From an uncultured Reyranella sp. (GTDB lineage: Bacteria > Pseudomonadota > Alphaproteobacteria > Reyranellales > Reyranellaceae), in assembly GCF_945957355.1 (NCBI RefSeq), contig NZ_CAMFKM010000020.1:1-64000 (forward strand): DNA of 64,000 bases, read 5' to 3'. The notes beneath the pieces are model-generated. The model was not told where the DNA came from and did not search any database. It saw nothing but the letters and a program-made list of their open reading frames with translations. Of this stretch, positions 8,156 through 16,110 are shown piece by piece (the first letter of the stretch is position 1; each line of letters opens with the position of its first letter). Position numbers and translations under genes: made by a program.

Positions 8156-9151
8156 GTGACGATGAAGAAGATCGGCCGCCGCACATCGATTTTGATGACC
8201 GGCGCAGCACTTACCTCACCACTCGCGCCGAGCGTGCGCGCCCAGCAGCCCGGCCTGCCCGACAAGCCGCTGAAAATCCTGGTCGGCTTCCCCGCCGGTG
8301 GCGGCACCGACGTGATGGCGCGCCTGATCGCCGAGCCGCTGAAGCAGCGCACCGGCCGCAACGTCATCATCGACAACAAGGCCGGCGCCTCCGGCACCAT
8401 CGCCGTTGGCGACCTGAAGAACGCGCCGGCGGATGGCACGACCATCGCCTACGTACCCTCGGCGACCATCGTGCAGAAGCTCACCATGCCCGGTGTTCCA
8501 TTCGACCCGATGACGGACATCGCCCCGATCACGCTCGCCGGAACGGTACAGACCGCATTCTGCGTGTCGCCGACCATCGGCGTCGGAAACCTCAAGGAAT
8601 ACATCGAGTGGCTGAAGAAGAACCCGACCCGCGCCTCCTTCGGTACGACGGCGCTGGGTTCTTTCACGCACTTCTTCGGCGTCATGGCCGGCAAGGCGGT
8701 GGGAATTCCGCTCGAGCCGGTGCCGTATCGCGGCGCCGCACCGCTGGTCGCCGATCTGCAGGGTGGTCATATCGCCGCCGGCTGCGGCGGCATCACCGAC
8801 TTCCTGGAGCATCACCGCGCCGGCAAGGTGAAGGTGATCTTCACCTCGGGCGTGAAGCCCACCACTTCGGCACCCGAGATCCCGACCATCAGCCAGCTCG
8901 GCTACCCGCAGCTCTCGATCCTGGGCTGGTACGTGTTCTTTGCGCCACCCAGGACGCCGGCGCCGCTGATCGATGCCTGGGGCAAGGAGCTGAAAGCCGT
9001 GCTCGAGATCCCCGAGATCCAGAAGAAACTGGTCGAGCTGGGCCTCGACGTCGAAACCTCGACACCGGCCCAGTTCACCGAACGCATGTCGGCCGACCTC
9101 GCGCGCTGGAAGACGATCATCGATTCGATCGGCTATAAGCCGCAGGGTTGA
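8156..9151 (+). CDS. TctC/Bug-family substrate-binding protein
   Basis: A 331-residue periplasmic solute-binding protein, a paralogue of the one at 3330. Signal peptide: KKIGRRTSILMTGAALTSPL, followed by SVRAQQ. The mature protein begins LPDKPLKILVGFPAGGGTDVMARLIAEPL and has IDNKAGASGTIAVGD. GTG 8156 is 7 bases after a GGAGG site, better spaced than the ATG at 8162, which is the alternative start. It is followed after 18 bases by an alpha/beta hydrolase, so the pair may take up and hydrolyse an ester or lactone; that link is inference from position. No TctAB genes are in the window. Confidence 0.92.
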   Translation: MTMKKIGRRTSILMTGAALTSPLAPSVRAQQPGLPDKPLKILVGFPAGGGTDVMARLIAEPLKQRTGRNVIIDNKAGASGTIAVGDLKNAPADGTTIAYVPSATIVQKLTMPGVPFDPMTDIAPITLAGTVQTAFCVSPTIGVGNLKEYIEWLKKNPTRASFGTTALGSFTHFFGVMAGKAVGIPLEPVPYRGAAPLVADLQGGHIAAGCGGITDFLEHHRAGKVKVIFTSGVKPTTSAPEIPTISQLGYPQLSILGWYVFFAPPRTPAPLIDAWGKELKAVLEIPEIQKKLVELGLDVETSTPAQFTERMSADLARWKTIIDSIGYKPQG

Positions 9152-9169
9152 TCCAACGGAGGCGCGTAC

Positions 9170-9910
9170 ATGCCGATCCTGAAGCGGCCGGATGCCGATA
9201 TCCACTATGAGGTCCATGGCGCCGGCTTTCCGCTGCTTCTCTATGCGCCCGGCGGCCTCCGCTCATCGATCGCGTTCTGGGGGCCCGCCGCCGACGGCAC
9301 GCCACGCGCCTGGATGGACCCGCGCACCGCGCTCGCCGACAAATTCACCGTCATCTCGATGGACCAGCGCAACGCCGGCAAGTCGGTGGCCGACGTGAAG
9401 CCCGACCATGGCTGGCACACCTTTGCCGCCGATCACCTGGCGCTGATGGACCATCTGGGCTTCGGGCGCTTCGCCGTGATGGGTGGCTGCATTGGCGGCA
9501 GCTACTGCTTCGAGGCGATCGAACAGGCGCCGGACCGCGTTGCCGCCGCGGTCCTGCAGAACCCGATCGGCCTGTGGGAGAACCACGATACGTGGGATGA
9601 GTCCGTGAAGGGCTACAGCGCAACCGTGCGGGCGCGTGATCCCTCAATTTCCGAGGCCGCGATCCAGAGCTTCGGCCGGAACATGTTCGGCCAGGACTTC
9701 GTCTTCTCCGTGACGCGCGATTTCGTCAGGAACTGCCGGACGCCGCTGCTGCTGCAGCCTGGCACCGACAAGCCGCATCCCGCCCACACCAGCGACGAGA
9801 TCGCGGCGCTTGCCCCCAACCTCGAGGTGCAGAAGGATTGGCGGGCGCCGCGGTTCCTGCAAGAATCGATCATGCGTGTCCGTACTTTCCTCGAGAAGCA
9901 CACACAATGA
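9170..9910 (+). CDS. Alpha/beta hydrolase with a cysteine at the nucleophile position
   Basis: A 246-residue alpha/beta-hydrolase-fold protein. The oxyanion region is YAPGGLRSS near residue 26, and the nucleophile elbow reads GGCIGG (105-110) with Cys107 where most family members have Ser. Cys nucleophiles are known in dienelactone hydrolase. A downstream acid/His pair is plausible (PGTDKPHPAHTSDE). It lies 18 bases after a TctC gene, and its stop overlaps the start of the DUF4189 gene as ATGA. The substrate is unknown. Confidence 0.82.
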   Translation: MPILKRPDADIHYEVHGAGFPLLLYAPGGLRSSIAFWGPAADGTPRAWMDPRTALADKFTVISMDQRNAGKSVADVKPDHGWHTFAADHLALMDHLGFGRFAVMGGCIGGSYCFEAIEQAPDRVAAAVLQNPIGLWENHDTWDESVKGYSATVRARDPSISEAAIQSFGRNMFGQDFVFSVTRDFVRNCRTPLLLQPGTDKPHPAHTSDEIAALAPNLEVQKDWRAPRFLQESIMRVRTFLEKHTQ

Positions 9911-10281
9911 TGAAGAGACTGACGATCCTGCTCGCCGCCCTTCTTGCGATGGACGCGGCAATCGCGGCGACAGCGCAGGCCCAGGAAGTCTGGGGCGCCG
10001 TCGCGACCGACAACGAACGCCTGTTCGGCGTCGCGACCGGCATGGCGACGCGTGAGGCGGCCGAAACCTCGGCGCTGGCCGAATGCGGACCGCTGGAATG
10101 CAAGATCCGGATGAGCGCACAACAGCGCTGCATTGCCTACGCCCATAGCGACAACGGGCAGGCCTCGGGTTACGGCGCCGCCCCCACCAGACAGGACGCG
10201 GAACAATCCGCCTGGAACGAGTGCAATGCCCGGGTGCCCAGCAACTCCTGCACCATCCGCAGCGCTCGCTGCTTCGAGTAG
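9907..10281 (+). CDS. Secreted DUF4189-type protein
   Basis: A 124-residue protein with a signal peptide (KRLTILLAALLAMDAAIAATAQAQ) and a DUF4189-like core. That core contains WGAVATDNERLFGVATGMATREAAETSALAECG and six cysteines that could form disulfides in the periplasm. Its ATG overlaps the stop of the preceding hydrolase by 4 bases, indicating translational coupling. DUF4189 proteins are small exported proteins of unknown function, often near transport or wall genes. The 3' end faces a convergent STAS-like gene 13 bases away. Confidence 0.8.
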   Translation: MMKRLTILLAALLAMDAAIAATAQAQEVWGAVATDNERLFGVATGMATREAAETSALAECGPLECKIRMSAQQRCIAYAHSDNGQASGYGAAPTRQDAEQSAWNECNARVPSNSCTIRSARCFE

Positions 10282-10294
10282 GTCTTCGCGCCGG

Positions 10295-10672
10295 TCAGGC
10301 CCGCGGCCGCGAATTCTCGGCGAGCCACTTTCGCGCCTCATGAAGGCTGCGAAAGACCTTCACCGGACGCAGGCCTCCGGTCAGCCGGGCGAACGTTTCA
10401 GCATTATCGGCTGCCTGCCCCGGACTGACGACGAACGCCACCGGCCCCAGCGCCTTGCCGTCGTTCCGGCCAACGAGATTGGCGATTGCCTCGACGCCGG
10501 CTTTGTCCATGGGAAACGTGGGCGAGGCAATGTCGATGAGCTTGGCATAGTGAAGAACGTCGCTCGCCAGGGCCTGCTGCACCGCTTCGCGCACGTCGTC
10601 GGCCGTGAAAGCCCCGCGGACGACGGCAACGACCAGCCGGCTCGGGTGATGGACATCGACATGAATCGGCAT
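10295..10672 (-). CDS. SpoIIAA/STAS-like domain protein
   Basis: A 125-residue soluble protein starting MPIHVDVHHPSRLVVAVVRGAFTADDV. It alternates strands and helices in the order of SpoIIAA-like/STAS domains, with LIDIASPTFPMDKAGVEAIANL resembling the region around the phosphorylatable loop. There is no obvious partner kinase or sigma factor nearby. Related proteins in alphaproteobacteria are annotated only as STAS/SpoIIAA-like. The assignment rests on overall pattern, so confidence in the fold is moderate and the role is unknown. Confidence 0.68.
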   Translation of the reverse strand: MPIHVDVHHPSRLVVAVVRGAFTADDVREAVQQALASDVLHYAKLIDIASPTFPMDKAGVEAIANLVGRNDGKALGPVAFVVSPGQAADNAETFARLTGGLRPVKVFRSLHEARKWLAENSRPRA

Positions 10673-10767
10673 GGATGGCGGTCTGCGTTGCCCACATTTC
10701 TACCGCATCCGTGCGGCAGGGTAGCGCGATTACCATGCCCGGCCCGGCCTGCAAACAGGAGTAGTCG

Positions 10768-11577
10768 TTGGAGAAGATCGCCGTCATCGTCATCGTGGCC
10801 CTGGCTGCCGGTGCCGCACTCTATCTGTTTGGCCGCACGGCCTCTTCCCGCCAGCGCCTGACACGGTCGGTGGCGGCGGCGATCGCCGGCGCTCTGGCTG
10901 CGGCCGGTGTCGTCTTCGGGCTGGAGGCCCTGACCGGCGACGATACGCAGATGGTCGACAATGCCATGGTGGAGGCGCGTACGCTGCCCCTCGTTGGCCT
11001 GGTTCTGGCCGACGTGCCCGACGCCGAGCCACGGCTGCGCGCCTCCCTGAGGGAAGAGATCCGCAATCCGACGACCACGGGTGCGCCGCGTCCGCTGGTA
11101 CTGATGAGCGAGCTGCGCGCCACCCATATCGTGCCGGCATTGAAGGCGGCCGACGCCGCCGATGCCGAGGGCGTGCTGGCGGCGCGCATCGCGTTGATGC
11201 GGCACCTGCGCGGCACCAATGTCCAGGCCTGTCGCGAGCTGGCGTTGATCGGCATCCAGCATGCCGACCGGCTCGACCCGCAAGGCCAGAAGCTGATGCG
11301 CGAGATGCTGACGGCGATGGAGAAGGCCTATCGCTCCGGGCGTACTGCGATGAAGGCGAATGCAACGGCGCAACTGCCGGTGCCGAACGACACCGAGGCG
11401 CGCGCGCTCCTCGCCGAAGCGGGCCTCACGCCGGCCGATTTCGAAAGGCTGCAGAACCTCGCTAAACTCTCCGGCGAGGAAGCCTGCGAGCTGGGCATCA
11501 AGCTGAACGGCACGCCGTCCAGACTGCCGCCCGACAAGGCGGGCGGCCTGGCGCGCTACCTGGCGGCAGCCCAGTAG
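10768..11577 (+). CDS. Membrane-anchored hypothetical protein
   Basis: I do not recognise this 269-residue protein. It has two N-terminal hydrophobic helices (about residues 4-20 and 36-54) and then a long, mostly helical soluble part (90-269) rich in Ala, Arg, Glu and Leu, with LLAEAGLTPADFERL and GEEACELGIKLNG near the end. The TTG at 10768 follows an AGGAG site by 7 bases. It is monocistronic and convergent with the YbaK-type gene. The likely place is the inner membrane with the C-terminal domain on one side. Confidence 0.65.
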   Translation: MEKIAVIVIVALAAGAALYLFGRTASSRQRLTRSVAAAIAGALAAAGVVFGLEALTGDDTQMVDNAMVEARTLPLVGLVLADVPDAEPRLRASLREEIRNPTTTGAPRPLVLMSELRATHIVPALKAADAADAEGVLAARIALMRHLRGTNVQACRELALIGIQHADRLDPQGQKLMREMLTAMEKAYRSGRTAMKANATAQLPVPNDTEARALLAEAGLTPADFERLQNLAKLSGEEACELGIKLNGTPSRLPPDKAGGLARYLAAAQ

Positions 11578-11585
11578 GCCAGGCG

Positions 11586-12059
11586 CTACGCCACCAGCGA
11601 CGCCACGACCGCCTTCAGCGCCGCCGCGACGTCCTGCGGCGACATCCGCACCTGCAGGCCACGCTGGCCGCCGTTGAGGTAGACCAGTTCGTGCCCCACG
11701 GCCTCGACTTCGATGGCGGTCCGCACAGACCGCATCTGGCCGAACGGGCTGATGCCGCCAACCTTGTAGCCGGTCATGCGCTCGGCATCGGCGGGCTTCA
11801 TCATCTCGGCCGACTTGCCCTTGAATGCCGCCGCCAGCTTCTTCATCGAGACTTCGCGATCCGAGGGCACGATCACGCAGGCGGGCTTGCCGTCGACGAG
11901 GGTCATCAGCGTCTTGAGCACGCGTTGCGGCGCCTCGCCCAGCGCCTCAGCCGCCTGCAGCCCGACCTTGTCGGCATCGGGATCGTAGTCATAGGTGTGG
12001 ACGGTGAAGGCGAGCTTCGCCTGCTCCAGAGCCTTGGTGGCGCGGGTGACCTTCGACAT
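11586..12059 (-). CDS. ybaK: Cys-tRNA(Pro)/Cys-tRNA(Cys) deacylase, YbaK/EbsC family
   Basis: A 157-residue YbaK-type trans-editing deacylase, which hydrolyses Cys mis-attached to tRNA(Pro) in the cytoplasm. Diagnostic segments are TRATKALEQAKLAFTVHTYD at the N-terminus, QRVLKTLMTLVDGKPACVIVPSDREVSMKKLA with the catalytic-region Lys, and GYKVGGISPFGQ near residue 100. The length is normal for the family. It lies 43 bases downstream of the M20 hydrolase on the same strand but is unlikely to be linked to it in function. Confidence 0.93.
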   Translation of the reverse strand: MSKVTRATKALEQAKLAFTVHTYDYDPDADKVGLQAAEALGEAPQRVLKTLMTLVDGKPACVIVPSDREVSMKKLAAAFKGKSAEMMKPADAERMTGYKVGGISPFGQMRSVRTAIEVEAVGHELVYLNGGQRGLQVRMSPQDVAAALKAVVASLVA

Positions 12060-12102
12060 GCTGCTCCTCGCTCGACGAGGAACAGGATAGCGCTGTCGCC
12101 CG

Positions 12103-13329
12103 TCAGTTTCCCTTCAGAATTTTCGCCGCGGCGTCGGCAAAGACCTGGCATCCCAGCACGATGTCGGCGTCGTGGGTGTTCTCGGTGAAGTGATGCGAGA
12201 TGCCGCCGATCGACGGTACGAACATCATGGCCGCCGGCATCCTGAGCCCGATCACCTGCGCATCGTGTCCGGCGCCCGAGGGCATGCGGACATGCTTGTC
12301 AGGCGCATGGACGGCGGCCGACTCCTCGATCGCCTCGAGGAAGCGCTCGTCCATCAGCAGCGGCTGGGTACGTGACAGGTTCACGCACTCCACCTTGCAG
12401 GGGCTGTTCTTCTGGTGATCCGCCACGATCTCCATCAGCTTCGCCTCGAAGGCCTGAAGGATCTTCTGGTCGGCATCGCGGAACTGGAGAACCATCTCGG
12501 CCCGGCCGGGAACGATCGCCGGCGCACCTGGCTCCAGCACCATCTTGCCGACCGTCCATACGCTGCGCGGGCCCGAGACGGCGGGGAACTTGTCCATGAC
12601 GTCGTTGTAGAGTCGCATCATGGCGACGCCGGCATCCTTGCGAATCGGCATAGGCGTCGTGCCGGCATGGTTCTGGATGCCGCTGAAGGTCAGCCGGAAC
12701 TGCATGATGCCGACGATCGCCGTCACGATGCCGATGCGCTTGTCGCCGGCTTCGAGAAGGCCGCCCTGCTCAATGTGCGCTTCGAGATAGCCGCGATACC
12801 TGCCCTCTTCCAAATGCTCGCGCGGCACGCCTTCGAGGCCGGCCGCCTTCAGCGCCTCGCGCATCGGCGTGCCCTCGTCGCGATGCTTCGCCTTGTCGAT
12901 GTCGGCCTCGGAAAAGATGCCGATGAAGGAGCGGCTGCCGGTCATCTGGCCCCAGTGGCCCTCCTCGTCGGCCCAGGAGGCTACATCGACGGCGAGATGC
13001 GCCGTCTCGGGATCCTCCGCCAGCGCCCGCGCCACTTCGAGCCCGTAGATCACGCCCATGACTCCATCGAGCCAGCCGCCGCGCGGCTGGGTGTCGGAGT
13101 GCGAGCCGATCAGGATGCGCGGACCGGTCTTCGGACTCTTGCCGATCACCGTGCCGATGCCGTCGATCACCGGTTCGAGGCCCGCTTCCTTCATCCGCGC
13201 CACCAGCCAGTGCCGGCTCTCGACATCCTGCGGCGACAAATGCGGCCGGTGCACACCCGTCTGGTAGCGGCCGAAATCGGCAATGCGCCGCAAGTCGCCG
13301 AGCAGTCGTTCACCGTTGATCGTGGGCAT
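12103..13329 (-). CDS. Zn-dependent amidohydrolase, M20 allantoate amidohydrolase/N-carbamoylase type
   Basis: A 408-residue M20-family enzyme of the allantoate amidohydrolase, beta-ureidopropionase and L-carbamoylase group. Metal ligands are visible: His77 in IGSHSDTQPRGG, Asp88 in WLDGVMG, and the Glu pair at 122-123 in SWADEEGHWGQMTGS. The dimerisation lid contains GIQNHAGTTPMPIRKDAG, and the C-terminal motif is SGAGHDAQ. Such enzymes split N-carbamoyl or ureido groups to amino acids, CO2 and ammonia. Together with the two amidases upstream on the same strand it suggests breakdown of amides or ureides; the precise substrate is not shown. Confidence 0.9.
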   Translation of the reverse strand: MPTINGERLLGDLRRIADFGRYQTGVHRPHLSPQDVESRHWLVARMKEAGLEPVIDGIGTVIGKSPKTGPRILIGSHSDTQPRGGWLDGVMGVIYGLEVARALAEDPETAHLAVDVASWADEEGHWGQMTGSRSFIGIFSEADIDKAKHRDEGTPMREALKAAGLEGVPREHLEEGRYRGYLEAHIEQGGLLEAGDKRIGIVTAIVGIMQFRLTFSGIQNHAGTTPMPIRKDAGVAMMRLYNDVMDKFPAVSGPRSVWTVGKMVLEPGAPAIVPGRAEMVLQFRDADQKILQAFEAKLMEIVADHQKNSPCKVECVNLSRTQPLLMDERFLEAIEESAAVHAPDKHVRMPSGAGHDAQVIGLRMPAAMMFVPSIGGISHHFTENTHDADIVLGCQVFADAAAKILKGN

Positions 13330-13344
13330 TCTCTATCTCTCCTT

Positions 13345-13456
13345 CCTCATCCTGAGGAGCATCGCGCAGCGATGCGTCTCGAAGGATGGACAACAGACAA
13401 GGTGCGGGATCCCATCCTTCGAGACGCGGCCCCGGGGGCCGCTCCTCAGGATGAGG
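13345..13456. repeat. Composite inverted repeat (REP-like palindromic element)
   Basis: Between two same-strand genes lies a large imperfect palindrome. The left arm is CCTCATCCTGAGGAGC (13345-13360) plus GCGTCTCGAAGGATGG (13374-13389). The right arm is CCATCCTTCGAGACGC (13412-13427) plus GCTCCTCAGGATGAGG (13441-13456), exact complements of the left blocks. The spacer inside each arm is itself a small, different palindrome (ATCGCGCAGCGAT versus a GGCC/CCGG-rich one). This design of fixed ends with variable hairpin centres is typical of dispersed intergenic repeats in alphaproteobacteria. It would form a strong hairpin in RNA and may attenuate read-through. Confidence 0.85.
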
Positions 13457-13469
13457 GCTGGTGTGTTCA

Positions 13470-14738
13470 TCAATTCAAATGCGCCGCCACCCAGGCGGAC
13501 AGGGAAAGCAACCGGTCGTCGGCGTGGCGCAGGCCGACCAGCTGGACGCCGAGCGGCAGGCCGCGCGGACCGGTGCCGGCCGGAAGGGTCACACAGGGCG
13601 TGCCCGCGAGCGTCCAGATCGAATTGAAGACCGGATCGCCGGTGAAGGCGATCCCCTGCGGCGCCTCGCCGGGTGCGCTGGGCGTCAGGAGCAGGTCGAC
13701 CTTGTCGAACAGCGAATCGACATGAGCCTTGAAGGCCGTGGCCTTGCGTTGCGCAGCAACGTAGCGCTTGAAGGAGACCGCGAGACCGCGCTTCATCGGC
13801 CCGTTGATCAGCTCGTCGCTCACCTTGTCGGGATTGCGCAGACGCTCGTCGGCGTAGTTGCGCACGCTCTCGAAGCCGGTGATCGCGGCATGATCGTCGA
13901 TGATGTCGGCAAAGGGGGCGGCAAACGCCACATCGACGACGGAGGCTCCCTTGTCCGAGAGCCTCGTCGCGGCTTCCTCAATCAGGGCCTTGGTCTCGGG
14001 CTCGGCCTTGTCCCAGACCGGCGACCGGCAGAGACCGATGCGCGGCCGGCTGATGTCGCGGTCGATCTCGACGGGCGGAAGCTTCAGCACGGCCGCGCGA
14101 AACAGGGCAATGTCATCGAGCGTGCGCGCCATCAGGCCCAGCGTATCGACGGAGTGGCACTGCATCTTGATGCCGACGCGGTTGAAGTCGCCGAAAGTCG
14201 GCTTGTAGCCGACCACACCGCAATAGGCAGCCGGGCGAATGACGGAGCCGCCGGTCTGCGTACCGAAGGCCAGCGGCACATGCCCGTCGGCGACAGCCGC
14301 GGCGGAGCCCGAGGACGAACCGCCCGGCGTGTGCGCCGGATTGTGGGGGTTGGTGGTCGCGCCGGCATGCCGGTTGGCGAACTCCGTCGTCACGGTCTTG
14401 CCCATGATGACCGCGTTGGCGGTCCGGCAGAGCGCCACGCAGGCGGCATCGCCGAACGGCACGGTCCCCGCGAAGATCGGCGAGTTGTGGCCAGTCGGCA
14501 TGTCGTAGGTGTCGATGATGTCCTTCACGCCGACCGGGATGCCGCGCAGCAGCCCGCCGCTCGCGGCATCGGCGGCCTTGGCCTGGGCGATCGCCTGGTC
14601 GGGATCGAGATGCACCCAGGCCTTCACGACATCGTCGCGCCCGGCGATCCGGTCAAGGCAGCCGCGCACTAGTTTCTCGGAGGTGAGCGTCCCGGCCTCG
14701 ATGGCGGCAACGGCTTCGACGGCGGTGATCGGCGTCAT
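13470..14738 (-). CDS. Amidase, amidase-signature family
   Basis: A 422-residue amidase-signature enzyme hydrolysing carboxamides to acid and ammonia. The Ser-cisSer-Lys triad is visible: Lys72 in GIPVGVKDIIDTYD, the cis-Ser in the Gly/Ser-rich stretch at 139-149 (GGSSSGSAAAV), and the nucleophile Ser165 in GTQTGGSVIRPA. The ATG at 14738 overlaps the stop of the upstream amidase (ATGA), so the two are translationally coupled. The two proteins are clearly paralogous, pointing to a tandem duplication. The GatA reaction is unlikely because no GatB/GatC genes accompany them. Confidence 0.92.
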   Translation of the reverse strand: MTPITAVEAVAAIEAGTLTSEKLVRGCLDRIAGRDDVVKAWVHLDPDQAIAQAKAADAASGGLLRGIPVGVKDIIDTYDMPTGHNSPIFAGTVPFGDAACVALCRTANAVIMGKTVTTEFANRHAGATTNPHNPAHTPGGSSSGSAAAVADGHVPLAFGTQTGGSVIRPAAYCGVVGYKPTFGDFNRVGIKMQCHSVDTLGLMARTLDDIALFRAAVLKLPPVEIDRDISRPRIGLCRSPVWDKAEPETKALIEEAATRLSDKGASVVDVAFAAPFADIIDDHAAITGFESVRNYADERLRNPDKVSDELINGPMKRGLAVSFKRYVAAQRKATAFKAHVDSLFDKVDLLLTPSAPGEAPQGIAFTGDPVFNSIWTLAGTPCVTLPAGTGPRGLPLGVQLVGLRHADDRLLSLSAWVAAHLN

Positions 14739-16015
14739 GACAGCACGCTCCGCGCCCAGGCGGCGATATCGAGCAGACCCGCATCCTCGTGCTGGCGGCC
14801 GACCAGCTGGATGCCGACCGGTAGGCCCGTCGGTCCCTTGGTCAGGGGCAAGGTCACGCAAGGCATCCAGAGATAGGTCCAGAGGAGGTTGAAGGTGGCG
14901 TCGCCGGTGTGGCCGAGACCGAGCGGCGCCTCGCCCTTGGCGGGCGCGGTCAGGATGACGTCGATGTCGGAGAACAACGCATCGACTGCAGCGCGACCGG
15001 CCTCGCCGAGCTTCCGCGCGGCCACCCAGGTCGCATAGTCGATCTTCGCTCCGGCCTCGAGCTTGTCCTTCTTCAGGCTCTCGCTCAGCAGGCCAGGGAA
15101 ACGCCGCGCCTCGTCGGCATGGGCGCGCGGCCCGTCGAAGGCCGACAGCGTCCTCTGGCCCTGGGTCATGTCGCGCACCGGCGTGGGCAACTCGATCTCC
15201 GTGACCTGCGCACCCGCCCTGGCGAAGGCCGCCGCGGCATCGTTCACGGCTTTCGTGCCCTCAGATGAGAGTTCTTCGCGATGATGCGTGAAAGCGACGG
15301 CAATCCTTGGCGGCCGGTCGAGCCTGTTGATGGGTGTGAAGGGCATAGCCATCAGCGCCGCCCGGAACAGGGCAATATCCTCGACGCTGCGCGCATAGGC
15401 GCCGATCGTGTCGAGCCACTCGGTGTTGGCCTTCATGCCGGCCGGCGCGAAATGGCCGTAGCTCGGCTTGTAGCCAACGATGCCGCAGAAGGCGGCAGGG
15501 CGGATCACCGAACCGCCGGTCTGCGTGCCGGTCCCGAGCACGCTCTGGAAGTCCGCGACGGCCGCGGCCGAACCCGAAGACGAGCCCCCCGGCGTATGTG
15601 CCGGATTATGCGGGTTCCTGGTCGGCCCGGGATGGCGGTTGGCGAACTCCGTCGTCACGGTCTTGCCGAGCAGGATGGCGCCGGCATCGCGCGCCAGCGC
15701 GACCGTCGCGGCGTCGGCGAGCGGCCGGTGCGTGCGGTAGATCGGCGAGCCGTAGGTCGTCGGCTGGTCGAAGGAATCGATGATGTCCTTCACGCCCATC
15801 GGAATGCCGTGCAGCGGGCCCTTGCGTGGTCCGCGATCGAGCACCTTGGCGGTTTGCAGGGCAGCCTCGCGCGCGAGATGCGACCAGGCGAGCACCTCGG
15901 CGTCGCGCTGGTCGATACGGTCGAGATGATCGCGCACGACCGCCTCGGCGGTTGCCGTTCCCCCGTCCAGTCGTTGCGCGAGTTCGGTGGCGGTAAGCGT
16001 ATTCAGCGCGGCCAT
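14735..16015 (-). CDS. Amidase, amidase-signature family (paralogue of the downstream gene)
   Basis: A 426-residue amidase-signature protein. Lys76 in GIPMGVKDIIDSFD, the cis-Ser within GGSSSGSAAAV (143-153) and Ser169 in GTQTGGSVIRPA form the expected triad. It shares long identical segments with the downstream amidase (KTVTTEFANRH, NPHNPAHTPGGSSSGSAAA). The start at 16015 (MAALNTLTATELAQ) fits the family; an upstream in-frame ATG at 16042 would add nine mainly hydrophobic residues and lacks a ribosome-binding site. The gene is divergent from the family-5 binding protein, so a shared control region lies at 16016-16110. Confidence 0.92.
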   Translation of the reverse strand: MAALNTLTATELAQRLDGGTATAEAVVRDHLDRIDQRDAEVLAWSHLAREAALQTAKVLDRGPRKGPLHGIPMGVKDIIDSFDQPTTYGSPIYRTHRPLADAATVALARDAGAILLGKTVTTEFANRHPGPTRNPHNPAHTPGGSSSGSAAAVADFQSVLGTGTQTGGSVIRPAAFCGIVGYKPSYGHFAPAGMKANTEWLDTIGAYARSVEDIALFRAALMAMPFTPINRLDRPPRIAVAFTHHREELSSEGTKAVNDAAAAFARAGAQVTEIELPTPVRDMTQGQRTLSAFDGPRAHADEARRFPGLLSESLKKDKLEAGAKIDYATWVAARKLGEAGRAAVDALFSDIDVILTAPAKGEAPLGLGHTGDATFNLLWTYLWMPCVTLPLTKGPTGLPVGIQLVGRQHEDAGLLDIAAWARSVLS

Positions 16016-16110
16016 GATCACCAGCAAAACAGCAAGAAGCATGCCGCGTCCAGCACGGCGCGGGGTGGCTCGCTTCGTGCTTCGTGCAGCGGAACCACGG
16101 AGGTTTTCCA

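Noticed and set aside
6940-8445. Minus-strand frame continuing 5' of the AI-2E gene
   Set aside because: The extension is the antisense shadow of the kinase and TctC genes and shows no similarity to any permease; the family similarity begins near 6939.
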